A DNA stretch of 32,941 bases from Chitinivibrionales bacterium (GCA_014728215.1 WJLZ01000072.1:1-32941), one strand, 5' to 3'. Counted from the first letter of the stretch, positions 1-8,158 are shown. Notes: generated by a model not told the origin, from the sequence alone. Numbers and translations are program-made.

Positions 1-141
1 AAAGGACCGTATCTCCGAATACCCCTTTGACGCCTGACGCATCGTGATCGCTGCCGTTAATGTCGTCTTACCATGGTCAACATGACCAATAGTACCCACA
101 TTAACATGCACCTTCGATCGATCAAATTTTTCCTTCGCCAT
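1..141 (-). CDS. tuf: Elongation factor Tu, N-terminal part (cut by window edge)
   Basis: The first 47 codons of EF-Tu are visible, reading leftward out of the window. The ATG (141-139) is followed by [16 protein letters not shown] and then the G1/P-loop GHVDHGKT that binds GTP phosphates. EF-Tu delivers aminoacyl-tRNA to the ribosome in the cytoplasm. It lies 56 bases downstream of four tRNA genes on the same strand, the same arrangement as the tufB operon of Escherichia coli, so co-transcription with the tRNAs is likely. The family is about 395 residues, so most of the gene lies outside. The identification is certain; completeness cannot be judged. Confidence 0.97.
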   Translation of the reverse strand, partial: MAKEKFDRSKVHVNVGTIGHVDHGKTTLTAAITMRQASKGYSEIRSF

Positions 142-196
142 GAATACCTCTCATTGTTTTGTGGTGAATGAGTATTAATATCTTTTTTCTTGCAAA

Positions 197-270
<74 letters not shown>

Positions 271-283
271 ATATTTTAAAAAA

Positions 284-356
284 AGCGGGCAATGAGATTC
301 GAACTCACAACAGCCACCTTGGAAGGGTGGAGCTCTACCAATTGAGCTATGCCCGC
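284..356 (-). tRNA. tRNA-Gly (anticodon UCC)
   Basis: A cloverleaf folds on the minus strand. The acceptor strands are GCGGGCA and TGCCCGC, and the anticodon stem CCACC/GGTGG encloses loop CTTCCAA (anticodon TCC). CCA is not encoded; a run of T follows the discriminator. It corresponds in position to glyT of the E. coli tufB operon. Confidence 0.95.
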
Positions 357-361
357 TGGTA

Positions 362-531
362 AAATTCGAAACTCAAGATACGAAATTCGAAAAATTGAAT
401 CATACTCTTTCTTTTTGAATTCAGAAACTTGAGCCAATCACCGAACTTCACCGGCCGAATCCTTACACCAAAGCTGTTTTCCAATATTTCGAGCCTGTAG
501 TTCCAAATTTCGGATTTCGAGCTTCGAATTT
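362..531. repeat. Imperfect inverted repeat flanking a ~114-base core, between tRNA-Gly and tRNA-Tyr
   Basis: Positions 362-389 and the reverse complement of 504-531 agree at about 22 of 28 bases. Both are built from short AAATTCGAA and CGAAATT words. The core between them has no gene, and the unit almost fills the 187-base gap between two tRNA genes that are otherwise closely spaced. The layout resembles a small non-autonomous palindromic element (MITE or REP type) inserted in the tRNA operon. No target-site duplication was recognised, so the mobile interpretation is inference. Confidence 0.55.
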
Positions 532-543
532 AGTATTTATAAA

Positions 544-626
544 TGGGCAGAGGTGGTTTCGAACCACCGTAGGCATCAGCCAATGGATTTACAGTCCATC
601 CCCTTTAACCACTCGGGCACCTGCCC
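544..626 (-). tRNA. tRNA-Tyr (anticodon GUA)
   Basis: This is a class II tRNA with a long variable arm. The acceptor strands are GGGCAGG and TCTGCCC with discriminator A. The anticodon stem ATGGA/TCCAT encloses loop CTGTAAA (anticodon GTA). At 83 bases it is close to the usual bacterial tRNA-Tyr length. CCA is not encoded. It matches tyrU in the E. coli operon order. Confidence 0.95.
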
Positions 627-650
627 ATATTTTCTACGTCTGTTATTTTC

Positions 651-726
651 TGGAGCCGATGGAGGGACTCAAACCCCCGACCATTCGATTACAAGTCGAA
701 CGCTCTATCAACTGAGCTACATCGGC
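651..726 (-). tRNA. tRNA-Thr (anticodon UGU), CCA encoded
   Basis: A cloverleaf folds on the minus strand. The acceptor strands are GCCGATG and CATCGGC, and the anticodon stem TTCGA/TCGAA encloses loop CTTGTAA (anticodon TGT). Unlike the other three tRNAs here, the discriminator T is followed directly by CCA in the DNA (653-651). It is the first gene of the tRNA-tuf transcript, matching thrU. Confidence 0.95.
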
Positions 727-760
727 TGAAAAATCTAAAATTTTAGGAAAAAACTTATGT

Positions 761-790
761 AATATACAATCGTCGAGCTATGAATGTCAA
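761..790 (-). promoter_or_regulatory. Strong sigma-70-type promoter of the tRNA-tuf operon
   Basis: On the minus strand there is a perfect -35 box TTGACA (790-785), an 18-base spacer and a -10 box TATATT (766-761). Transcription should start near 754, some 30 bases before the first tRNA (726). Strength fits a stable-RNA and tuf operon. Confidence 0.75.
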
Positions 791-812
791 AAATTTATCT
801 AAACAGGACTCA

Positions 813-1391
813 TTAAATGACATTATCGATCAGACCGTACTTCTTTGCTTCCTCCGATGACATGAAATAATCTCGGTCGGTATCCTCTTCGATCTTCGAA
901 AGCGGCTGCCCGGTTTTTTCGGCAAGAATACCATTGAGGTTCTTTCTGATTCGCAGCATTTCTTCAGCCTGAATCTGTATATCCGATGCTGGCCCGAAAA
1001 TATTGCCCGAAAGCAGGGGCTGATGAATCAGCACCCGAGCGCTCTGCCACGCAAGACGTTTTCCTTTTGTTCCCGCGCAGAGAAGTACCGCCCCCATACT
1101 TGCTGCCTGGCCCATACAGATCGTACTGATATCCGATCTGGCATAATTCATTGCATCGAGTATGGCCAGCCCCGATGAAATCACACCGCCGGGACTGTTG
1201 ATATACATTTTAATATCTTCCTTCTTCTCACCGTCAAAATAAAGAATCTTCTGAACAATATCCTTTGCACTTTCATCATCCACCGGTCCCCACAGGAATA
1301 TTTCCCGCCGGCTCAGCATTTTCTCCTGTATATCACTTCCAACCATCATCTTTTTCATCATTTCCAGCCATTCACTTTCTTTGGAACTCAT
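813..1391 (-). CDS. clpP: ATP-dependent Clp protease proteolytic subunit
   Basis: ClpP is the serine peptidase core of cytoplasmic Clp proteases and works with a ClpX- or ClpA-type ATPase. Counted from the chosen ATG, the catalytic triad is visible: Ser98 in GQAASMGA, His123 in LIHQP and the Asp174 of DTDRD. The YINSPGG motif lies near residues 63-69. The protein is 192 residues, a normal mature size. The ATG at 1391 is preferred because AAGGAG (1403-1398) lies six bases before it; a TTG two codons earlier would touch the Shine-Dalgarno. The loop after the catalytic His is about two residues longer than in Staphylococcus ClpP, which is minor. The N-terminus (WLEMMKKMM) differs from common housekeeping ClpP, so this could be one of several paralogues. 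No clpX is adjacent; cysS is 42 bases upstream. Confidence 0.93.
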   Translation of the reverse strand: MSSKESEWLEMMKKMMVGSDIQEKMLSRREIFLWGPVDDESAKDIVQKILYFDGEKKEDIKMYINSPGGVISSGLAILDAMNYARSDISTICMGQAASMGAVLLCAGTKGKRLAWQSARVLIHQPLLSGNIFGPASDIQIQAEEMLRIRKNLNGILAEKTGQPLSKIEEDTDRDYFMSSEEAKKYGLIDNVI

Positions 1392-1433
1392 ATCCAACTC
1401 CTTAGCTAATATGTATACAATAACTATACCAGG

Positions 1434-2909
1434 CTATTGTCTCTTTTCCCGGATCACACATTCGGTGGACCCATCGGGCATATCCCGGACAACAATTCCA
1501 GATTGAGCGATTTCATCTCTCAGCCGATCGGCGGTGGCAAAATCCTTTTCCCGCCGCGCCTGTGCACGCTGCTCTATCTTTGCGGCAGTCTCCCCCGCCG
1601 CAGCTTCATCGATTTTCCCCGCAGAAATAAACCGCATTTTCTTACCTGATTCCGAAGTAAACTCCAAAATATTTTCATCAGGGCCGGATTCGAACAGATC
1701 GAGGCCTAAAATCGTATCCATCTCCTGCAGGGCACTCTTCTTTGCCGCCCGGTCGATTGCAGTATCCTTTGCAATCTCCCATACCACACTGAGTGCACGG
1801 GGAACATTGAGATCATCATACACCGCATCGAAAAAGGGCGCTATAAGCTCCCGTGCTTTTTCCGGATCGCCCTCGCTTTGCATAAGCTCCTGGGAAGCAA
1901 TGATCTTTTTCAGATTTTTCAAGCTCTGTGCCGATGCCTGAAGACCATCCATGGTAAAAGTCAAAGGACTCCGATAGTGGGCGGTAAAACAGAACATCCG
2001 GTAGGCAAGGGGCGATATCCCCTTTTCCTTTATTACATCGAGCGTAAGAAAATTGTTCCCGGATTTGGCCATCTTCCCCTTATCGACAACAAGAAACTCG
2101 CCGTGGAGCCAGTAATTGACATACTTTTTTCCGGTAGCAGCCTCAACCTGAGCGATCTCATTGGTATGGTGAACCCGGATATGATCGGCACCGCCGCAAT
2201 GGATATCGACCGGCTGGCCCAGATATTTAATCGACATGGCCGAACATTCGATATGCCATCCGGGAAAACCGGTACCCCAGGGACTCTCCCATTCCATCTG
2301 ACGTTTTACTCCCGGAGGAGATAATTTCCAGAGCGCAAAATCGGTGGGATTTTTTTTCTCTCCCATATCAACCCGCATTCCAGCATCCAGACTCGCGGCA
2401 TCAATCCCCGCAAAATCACCATAGGAAGGAAACTTCGAGGTATCGAAATAGATTCCATCGGCGGTTCGGTAGGTAAAGCCCTTCTCTTCAAGAGCCTTAA
2501 CCAGACCGATCATTTCTCCAATATGCTCGGTAGCCCGGGGCCAGAGATCGGCATCGAGAATATTCAAATCGTCGATATTTTCTTTGAACTTTTCGGTATA
2601 ATGCTGTGCAATCTCCCAGACCGTTTTCTTCTCCCGCTTTGCCCCCTTCTCCATTTTGTCTTCTCCGGTATCGGCATCGGAGGTAAGATGACCGACATCG
2701 GTGATATTCACCACATGCTTGAGGGTAACGCCACAGGAGAGAAGCGCACGTTTCAGAACATCCTCGAAAATATAGGTCCGCAAGTTACCGATATGGGCAT
2801 AATTATAGACAGTAGGACCACAGCAGTAGAGCCCGACCGTTTCACCCGAGGGCGTAAACAGATCCTTTTGGCGGGTTGCAGTGTTATAAAGGTATAGTTT
2901 CTTTTCCAC
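1434..2909 (-). CDS. cysS: Cysteinyl-tRNA synthetase
   Basis: This class I aminoacyl-tRNA synthetase charges tRNA-Cys. Visible signatures are the HIGN ATP-binding motif (residues 39-42) and the zinc ligands Cys30, Cys222, His247 and Glu251, which bind the cysteine substrate. The catalytic-loop motif, normally KMSKS, is KMAKS here (279-283). The 491-residue length is normal, with the usual C-terminal helical anticodon-recognition region. The start is GTG at 2909, which shares its first base with the TAG stop of purM (TAGTG), so translation is probably coupled to purM; GGAAAG lies just upstream. The Ser-to-Ala change in KMSKS is unusual, but everything else looks functional. Confidence 0.96.
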   Translation of the reverse strand: MEKKLYLYNTATRQKDLFTPSGETVGLYCCGPTVYNYAHIGNLRTYIFEDVLKRALLSCGVTLKHVVNITDVGHLTSDADTGEDKMEKGAKREKKTVWEIAQHYTEKFKENIDDLNILDADLWPRATEHIGEMIGLVKALEEKGFTYRTADGIYFDTSKFPSYGDFAGIDAASLDAGMRVDMGEKKNPTDFALWKLSPPGVKRQMEWESPWGTGFPGWHIECSAMSIKYLGQPVDIHCGGADHIRVHHTNEIAQVEAATGKKYVNYWLHGEFLVVDKGKMAKSGNNFLTLDVIKEKGISPLAYRMFCFTAHYRSPLTFTMDGLQASAQSLKNLKKIIASQELMQSEGDPEKARELIAPFFDAVYDDLNVPRALSVVWEIAKDTAIDRAAKKSALQEMDTILGLDLFESGPDENILEFTSESGKKMRFISAGKIDEAAAGETAAKIEQRAQARREKDFATADRLRDEIAQSGIVVRDMPDGSTECVIREKRQ

Positions 2910-3955
2910 TACTTTCCAAACTCCATGGCTACCGCACCAGACCCTCCGGTGATTTTACCAATTTCAACCGGGCCGAAAGACTGGAAATCTTCAGCCTGTA
3001 AAATCCGGTCTCTGTTTTTCGGGTCGACTACAACAATCAAACCGACACCCATATTGAATGTTTTGTACATCTCTTTATCTTCTACCCCACCGGTTTTCTG
3101 AATCCAGGTAAAAATCGGATCCGGAGTCCAGCTCTTTGTCTGAATATGCGCATCACAGGTATCCGGAAGAATCCGGTCGATATTGTCGGTAAAACCACCG
3201 CCGGTAATATGGGCACACCCTTTAACAATCCGCTCCCGTATCAGTTTCAAAACCGGCAGGTAGGAACGGTGAGGACGAAGCAGCTCTTTGCCGAACGGTA
3301 CACCGGAAGGCTCCCAGGAATCCTGAAATGACTTGCCGGCTACCTCGGTGACAATTTTCCGGGCAAGGCTGTAGCCGTTTGTATGGAGGCCGTTGGAGCG
3401 AAACCCGATCACGAGATCACCCGATTTTATCGCAGAACCGTCAACAACATTTTTTTCATCCACCACCCCGACAATGCATCCGGCAAGATCATACTCACCC
3501 TGAGCATAAAACCCGGGCATTTCCGCAGTTTCTCCCCCAATCAGGGCACATCCCGCAGCCTGACAGGCGCGGGAAAGACCTTCTACAATCTTTGCCGCAA
3601 CATCAGGCTCGAGCTTCCCGGTACCAAGATAGTCGAGAAAAAACATGGGCTGAGCACCGAGCACAAGAATATCGTTGATACAGTGATTGACAATATCCTC
3701 TCCTACCGTGTCGTGAATATTCATTTCAAAGGCGATCTTCAGTTTGGTTCCGACACCGTCAATGGACGACACCAGTACCGGTTTCTCCATATTTTTGGCC
3801 CAGGCGATATTAAACAGCCCACCGAACTGGCCGAATTTACCAATCACATTGGGAGTATATGTTTTTTTAACAAGCTCACCTATCCTGCCCTTTGCAGCAT
3901 TCCAGGCGCCGATATCGACTCCTGCATCAGAGTATTTTAAAGACTGAGCGCTCAT
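2909..3955 (-). CDS. purM: Phosphoribosylformylglycinamidine cyclo-ligase (AIR synthetase)
   Basis: PurM uses ATP to close the imidazole ring of 5-aminoimidazole ribotide in purine biosynthesis. Family motifs are clear: YSDAGVDI at the N-terminus, SIDGVGTKLKIAFE (ATP loop), GEDIVNHCINDILV with GAQPMFFLDY, and GGETAEMPGFY. The ATG at 3955 gives 348 residues beginning MSAQSLKYSDAGVDI, matching the usual family start; an in-frame ATG 13 codons upstream (3994) would add a tail the family normally lacks. Neither has a good ribosome-binding site. Its stop overlaps the cysS start by one base. No other purine gene is in the window. Confidence 0.95.
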   Translation of the reverse strand: MSAQSLKYSDAGVDIGAWNAAKGRIGELVKKTYTPNVIGKFGQFGGLFNIAWAKNMEKPVLVSSIDGVGTKLKIAFEMNIHDTVGEDIVNHCINDILVLGAQPMFFLDYLGTGKLEPDVAAKIVEGLSRACQAAGCALIGGETAEMPGFYAQGEYDLAGCIVGVVDEKNVVDGSAIKSGDLVIGFRSNGLHTNGYSLARKIVTEVAGKSFQDSWEPSGVPFGKELLRPHRSYLPVLKLIRERIVKGCAHITGGGFTDNIDRILPDTCDAHIQTKSWTPDPIFTWIQKTGGVEDKEMYKTFNMGVGLIVVVDPKNRDRILQAEDFQSFGPVEIGKITGGSGAVAMEFGK

Positions 3956-3994
3956 ATTGGTTTGTTTCTGTTGTATTACGGGAAGCACCAGCAT

Positions 3995-4316
3995 AGAAAA
4001 GGTCTAAAAATAGAATCGTGATGGCAGGTTGCGCAATTATTATGGAAAGAAAGTGAGGATTAAAGAGAAGAAGGAGGAAGATCAGGGCAGAAGATAAAGA
4101 AAGATATGAGACAACATAACGAAAACGATTACGACAAATGAGAGAAAAACGATACTCTGTGCCAAGGAGGACGGTTGGATGGATGAATTCGGATTAACAG
4201 ACCATGGCCTGGAAAACCATGCCGCAATATTTTGAAATTGAGCGTTGTGCGTTGAGCACTGAGAGTTTGAAACGCCCTAACCTTCCCTGCCCCACACCGG
4301 CCTCCTCACCATACCC
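3995..4316. other. Non-coding gap between purM and rsmI
   Basis: No credible gene was found in these 320 bases. The stretch about 4042-4081 is almost pure purine on the plus strand, giving a pyrimidine-rich leader for purM transcripts. A small repeat copy lies at 4203-4226. Around 4240-4265 there are loose TTGAGC-type direct repeats. Confidence 0.5.
4203..4226. repeat. Short dispersed repeat, copy 1 (24 bases)
   Basis: This 24-base unit matches 6688-6711 at 22 of 24 positions. It contains the inverted arms CATGG and CCATG, so it can form a small hairpin. Both copies lie just downstream of minus-strand genes (this one after rsmI). There is no T-run, so it is not a standard terminator. Confidence 0.55.
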
Positions 4317-5021
4317 CTACTCCACCGGTTTATTGATAAATTTGGGATTGTTTCCCGCAACAACGATTGTGACTTCGCCTTTAACGGTAACACCATCAAA
4401 TTCGGTGTGGAGCTGTGAGAGCGGACCCCGTTTTATTCGTTCGAATTTCTTTGTCATTTCGATACAGACTGCAGCGTGGCGGTTTCCCAGGGTTTCGAGT
4501 GCACACGACAGGAACTTGCCGACCCGGTAAGGAGATTCATAAAAAATCAGAGTATGGGGAGAGTCCTTTTCCATCTCAAGAAACCTGACCAGGGCCCCCC
4601 GTTTTCTCGGGGGAAATCCCTTGAATGTATAGGATGATGTTGGCAGGCCGGAGTAAAGAAGGGCAAGTTCGACCGCGTTGGCTCCGGGAATTACCTCGAG
4701 GTTATGCTCGCTTTCAATAACACTCCTGATAATCCTGTACCCCGGATCGCTGATCCCGGGATACCCGGCATTGGAACAGAGCGCCACATTCTCCCCCTGA
4801 TTCAGTACGTCAAGAATCCGTGCTCCGGCCCGGTCTTCATTGTGCTCGTGATAGGAAAACACCTTCGAAGGCATATCGATACTATACCGCTCGTAAACAC
4901 GCCGTGTCCGTCGGGTATCTTCACAGGCAAGCCCGCCGACCTCACCCAGTATCCGGAGCGCACGGCAGGTGATGTCTTCCATGTTACCGATTGGTGTGGC
5001 TATGATGTAGAGCGTTGGCAT
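4317..5021 (-). CDS. rsmI: 16S rRNA (cytidine-1402-2'-O)-methyltransferase
   Basis: RsmI is a SAM-dependent tetrapyrrole-methylase-fold enzyme that 2'-O-methylates C1402 in the decoding centre of 16S rRNA. Diagnostic motifs are ATPIGN (residues 8-13), CEDTR (33-37), SNAGYPGISDPG (83-94), the VIPGANA loop and FYESPYR. The glycine-rich motif is usually SDAGTPGISDPG; here Asp is Asn84 and Thr is Tyr87. At 234 residues it lacks the small C-terminal domain found in the longer E. coli enzyme (about 286), as do many homologues. The ATG at 5021 has no visible Shine-Dalgarno. proS ends 58 bases upstream. Confidence 0.92.
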   Translation of the reverse strand: MPTLYIIATPIGNMEDITCRALRILGEVGGLACEDTRRTRRVYERYSIDMPSKVFSYHEHNEDRAGARILDVLNQGENVALCSNAGYPGISDPGYRIIRSVIESEHNLEVIPGANAVELALLYSGLPTSSYTFKGFPPRKRGALVRFLEMEKDSPHTLIFYESPYRVGKFLSCALETLGNRHAAVCIEMTKKFERIKRGPLSQLHTEFDGVTVKGEVTIVVAGNNPKFINKPVE

Positions 5022-5079
5022 TTGATATAGTTAAAAGTTACAAATTAAAGTCAGCGGTCGAAAGCTTGCAAGCTCGTTT

Positions 5080-6603
5080 TTAGTATGCTTTTGCAAAGAC
5101 CACCCGTTGTTTACTTGGTTTGCCGCTGATTATACAGTGTCCCTCTTCCTTTTCCGCATCGAGCGGGATACAGCGGATAGTGACTCCAAGATCGTTCTGA
5201 ACCTGAGCCTCAACTTCGGCATCGCCGCTCCAGTGGGAAAGCGCAAAGCCTCCGTGAATTTCCGGTTTGTCTGGATTTTTGGGTGTGAAAAAGTCATAGA
5301 ATTCCCGGCGGTCATCGATACGCACCATATTATTGGTTCGATATTCCAGTGCACGGGTAAAGAGACCGGTTTGCATTTCTTCGAGCAGGGAGGGAAGCTT
5401 TTGTATGAACTCCGCCCGGGGCATGGAGGTTTTTCCCCACCGTTCCTTATCCCGCCGAGCCAGAAACACGGCGCCGGATTCGATATCCCGAGGGCCGATT
5501 TCGAGCCAGAGGGGCACGCCTTTTTTAACCCAGCTCCAGGTTTTTTCACCGCCTCGTACATCCCTGGTGTCAATTTCAACCCGTACCGGTTCTCCATTAT
5601 ACAAGACCGCTTCGATTTCCCGCGCCAGGCTTTCGCAATATTCCATCACCTGCGCCTTTCTCTCCTCTTTGTGAATCACCGGAAGGATTGCCACCTGTGC
5701 TGGTGCAAGGCGGGGCGGGAGGATCAGCCCGTTATCGTCGCTGTGCGCCATAATCAATCCGCCGATCAGCCGTGTTGAGACTCCCCACGAAGTGGTCCAG
5801 GCGAATTCTTCTTTTTCTTCAGCGCCCAGGTAGGTGATCCCCTGGGCTTTTGAGAAATTCTGTCCCAGAAAATGCGAGGTCCCGGCCTGCAGAGCCTTCC
5901 GGTCCTGCATCATCGCCTCGATACAATAGGTCGCTATGGCTCCGGGAAACCGCTCGGCCGCGGTTTTTTCACCCTTAATAACCGGTAGAGCCATGTAATT
6001 CTCTGCGAAATCGGCATAGACATCGAGCATGGTACGAGTTTCTTCCTCGGCCTCTTCCCTGGTAGCATGAGCGGTATGCCCCTCCTGCCATAAAAACTCG
6101 GCCGTGCGCAGAAAGAGACGGGTCCGGAGCTCCCACCTGACAACATTTGCCCACTGGTTGATCAGCAAGGGAAGGTCCCGGTAGGATTGTACCCACTTTG
6201 CAAACATGGCACCGATAATCGTTTCGGAGGTCGGACGGACCACCAGGGGTTCTTCGAGCTCACCCGCAGGAACCAGCCCGCCCTCGGGGCCCTTCTCAAG
6301 CCGGTGGTGCGTTACTACCGCACACTCCTTGGCAAAGCCCTCGACATGTTCAGCTTCCTTTTCCAAAAAGCTCTTGGGAATAAAAAGCGGGAAATAGGCG
6401 TTCCGGTGCCCCGTCGCCTTGAACTTACCGTCAAGGACCTTCTGCATGTTCTCCCAGATACTGTAGCCCCAGGGCTTGATCACCATGCATCCACGGACCG
6501 GTGAATTCTCCGCAAGATCGGCGGCCCTGATCACCTGCTGATACCATTCGGGATAATCTTCACCACGGGTCGGGGTTATTGCAGTTCGCTTCTGCTTTGC
6601 CAT
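5080..6603 (-). CDS. proS: Prolyl-tRNA synthetase, archaeal/eukaryal type
   Basis: This class II synthetase charges tRNA-Pro. Motifs include RPTSE (residues 123-127), motif 2 RTAEFLWQEGHTAHAT (166-181) and GTSHFLGQNFSKA in the proline pocket. A C-terminal extension ends in tyrosine (FAKAY), which is characteristic of the archaeal/eukaryal type. The large editing insertion of the E. coli-type enzyme between motifs 2 and 3 is absent. The length of 507 residues fits this type. The ATG at 6603 begins MAKQKRTAITPTRGEDYPEW, a typical start. Several bacterial phyla carry this version, so it is informative but not by itself evidence of recent transfer. Confidence 0.95.
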   Translation of the reverse strand: MAKQKRTAITPTRGEDYPEWYQQVIRAADLAENSPVRGCMVIKPWGYSIWENMQKVLDGKFKATGHRNAYFPLFIPKSFLEKEAEHVEGFAKECAVVTHHRLEKGPEGGLVPAGELEEPLVVRPTSETIIGAMFAKWVQSYRDLPLLINQWANVVRWELRTRLFLRTAEFLWQEGHTAHATREEAEEETRTMLDVYADFAENYMALPVIKGEKTAAERFPGAIATYCIEAMMQDRKALQAGTSHFLGQNFSKAQGITYLGAEEKEEFAWTTSWGVSTRLIGGLIMAHSDDNGLILPPRLAPAQVAILPVIHKEERKAQVMEYCESLAREIEAVLYNGEPVRVEIDTRDVRGGEKTWSWVKKGVPLWLEIGPRDIESGAVFLARRDKERWGKTSMPRAEFIQKLPSLLEEMQTGLFTRALEYRTNNMVRIDDRREFYDFFTPKNPDKPEIHGGFALSHWSGDAEVEAQVQNDLGVTIRCIPLDAEKEEGHCIISGKPSKQRVVFAKAY

Positions 6604-6687
6604 GGATTTCTCGCTTTCCTTTGTTTGTTGCAGTATTCACTGTATTATTTACGATAGAGCATTCTCGGGTCTGTTGTCCCTTGTATG

Positions 6688-6711
6688 CATGGCCTGAAAC
6701 ACCATGCCGCA
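6688..6711. repeat. Short dispersed repeat, copy 2 (24 bases)
   Basis: This is the second copy of the unit at 4203-4226 (22 of 24 identical). Here the arms extend to GCATGG and CCATGC. It lies between the Nif3-family gene end (6732) and the proS start (6603), again just downstream of a minus-strand gene. Confidence 0.55.
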
Positions 6712-6731
6712 TCGATAATCCATCGTGACGG

Positions 6732-7490
6732 TTAGAGGCCGGTCGGGATATCGATGAACTCGGCTTCTACCTTACATTCTTTTTTAACAATATCGGCCAG
6801 GGCTTTCACCCCGACGGTTTCGCTTGCATGGTGTCCGGCAAAAATGACATTCATGCCGGCATCCTTTGCAATATGATACACCTCGGTCTCTTCACCGGTA
6901 ATATAACAATCGACTCCTGCAGCAAGGGCATCATTAAAACAGCCCATCCCTCCACCACCGCTGACTGCGGCGATCGTACGGATATCACGTCTCCCGAAGG
7001 CAAGGCTTGTGCATTTGCTCAACAGTGCCTTTTCAAGCCGCCCGACAATGCTTTCAAAAGACCGCGACTCTTTCACCTCACCGATCCATCCGATATTGTT
7101 GCCCTCCATGGGAGAGAAAGGTGCGGTAATGGTTGCATCAAGGATAGCAAGAAGCCGGGCGTTGTTGCCCACAACCACATGACGATCGAGAGGGAGATGG
7201 CATGCGTAAAGAGACAGGTCGTTTTTCAGGAGGATTTCAATTCGTTTCTTTGCCCATCCGATTATGCGGGGATCGTTCTTTTTCCAGAATAACCCATGGT
7301 GAACGATAATGAAATCGGCACCGGCATCACGGCCGGCCGCAAAGGTCTCGATTCCACTGTCAACCGCACACACAACCTTCTCGACCTGGGCGGTACCCTC
7401 CACCTGAAGACCGTTCCAGCTGTAATCGCCAATGGAGCCGACTTCCAGATACTCGTTCAAAAAAGAGACCAGGGAATCCCGTTGTATCAT
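6732..7490 (-). CDS. Nif3-like dinuclear metal-centre protein (GTP cyclohydrolase 1 type 2 homologue)
   Basis: This is a Nif3/YbgI family member, a toroidal hexamer with a two-metal site per subunit; the physiological role is unsettled. Family signatures are WNGLQVEG (residues 25-32), the metal-binding VHHG (63-66), the CHLPLDRH region (normally AHTNLD-like) and the C-terminal GHHASE, which supplies further metal ligands. The 252-residue length fits the short form without the central PII-like insert. The ATG at 7490 follows a purine-rich AAAGGGCGGTG. The gap to proS is 128 bases. Confidence 0.9.
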   Translation of the reverse strand: MIQRDSLVSFLNEYLEVGSIGDYSWNGLQVEGTAQVEKVVCAVDSGIETFAAGRDAGADFIIVHHGLFWKKNDPRIIGWAKKRIEILLKNDLSLYACHLPLDRHVVVGNNARLLAILDATITAPFSPMEGNNIGWIGEVKESRSFESIVGRLEKALLSKCTSLAFGRRDIRTIAAVSGGGGMGCFNDALAAGVDCYITGEETEVYHIAKDAGMNVIFAGHHASETVGVKALADIVKKECKVEAEFIDIPTGL

Positions 7491-7623
7491 TTTTCACCGC
7501 CCTTTGAAAAGACCGTTTCATCACAGGCTTCAAAAAATAGTATACGCTCCCACAGTCACCAAACAGCGAAGGTGTGAGCACAACGACGAAGAAAAAACAG
7601 GCGGCAAAAATGCTTCATGATAT

Positions 7624-8118
7624 TTAGGACAGAGAAACACCCATAGTGATTCTGCCATCGTCAAAGACATCGTAATGTTTGATCGTACCGGTAAGCTTTT
7701 CCTTGAACAGAGGATTCTGATAATTCAAAATGGCCACTTCTTTGACCTTATCCTGAGCAAGCTGGTCTTTGAGGCCATTTTTGTTTTCAATAATGAGGTC
7801 AAGCCCTTGGGGACTCATATCGGTAATGATGGCCGAATAATAGGTTACCTTTGTGTTGTCATTCATTTTCAGCGAGACAACAAAACCGTCGTGATGCACT
7901 TTCTCTTTCCGTTTGTTGCGAATCTGCGATCCCTCCCCCTTCTTTTCCCAGAGTTTCACGATATGATCACGGGAAAAGCGGAAATTTCCTCCCAATGTCT
8001 TGTTGGGACGTAAAATCCCCTTTCTGACCCACAAAAAAACAGTGGAGTGATTAACATTAAATATCCGGGCGACTTCTGAAGCTTTAAGAAATGGTCTTTG
8101 AGGAATCTGTGGATTCAT
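7624..8118 (-). CDS. Helix-turn-helix DNA-binding protein with a PilZ-like C-terminal region
   Basis: Residues 9-60 form an excisionase/MerR-type winged helix (LKASEVARIFNVNHSTVFLWVRKG, then a basic GGNFRFSRDHIVKLWEKKG). Residues 67-73 are very basic. The rest (75-164) contains ITDMSPQGLDL, where DMSPQG (100-105) fits the D-x-S-x-x-G motif of PilZ domains that bind cyclic di-GMP; the preceding arginines (67, 70) are not in the canonical R-x-x-x-R spacing. So a transcription regulator with a PilZ-fold sensor is plausible, but ligand binding is uncertain. The ATG at 8118 lies about 35 bases after the start expected from the strong promoter at 8159-8187. It appears to be a single-gene unit. Confidence 0.7.
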   Translation of the reverse strand: MNPQIPQRPFLKASEVARIFNVNHSTVFLWVRKGILRPNKTLGGNFRFSRDHIVKLWEKKGEGSQIRNKRKEKVHHDGFVVSLKMNDNTKVTYYSAIITDMSPQGLDLIIENKNGLKDQLAQDKVKEVAILNYQNPLFKEKLTGTIKHYDVFDDGRITMGVSLS

Positions 8119-8158
8119 AGGTGTGCCCCATTCTGCATTAATCGTTTAACCATAAAAC

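Noticed and set aside
5063-5074. Palindrome AGCTTGCAAGCT after proS as a terminator
   Set aside because: It has no loop and the T-run lies on the wrong side for the minus-strand gene.
5107-5778. Plus-strand open frame of 223 codons
   Set aside because: Antisense to proS with no recognisable domain.
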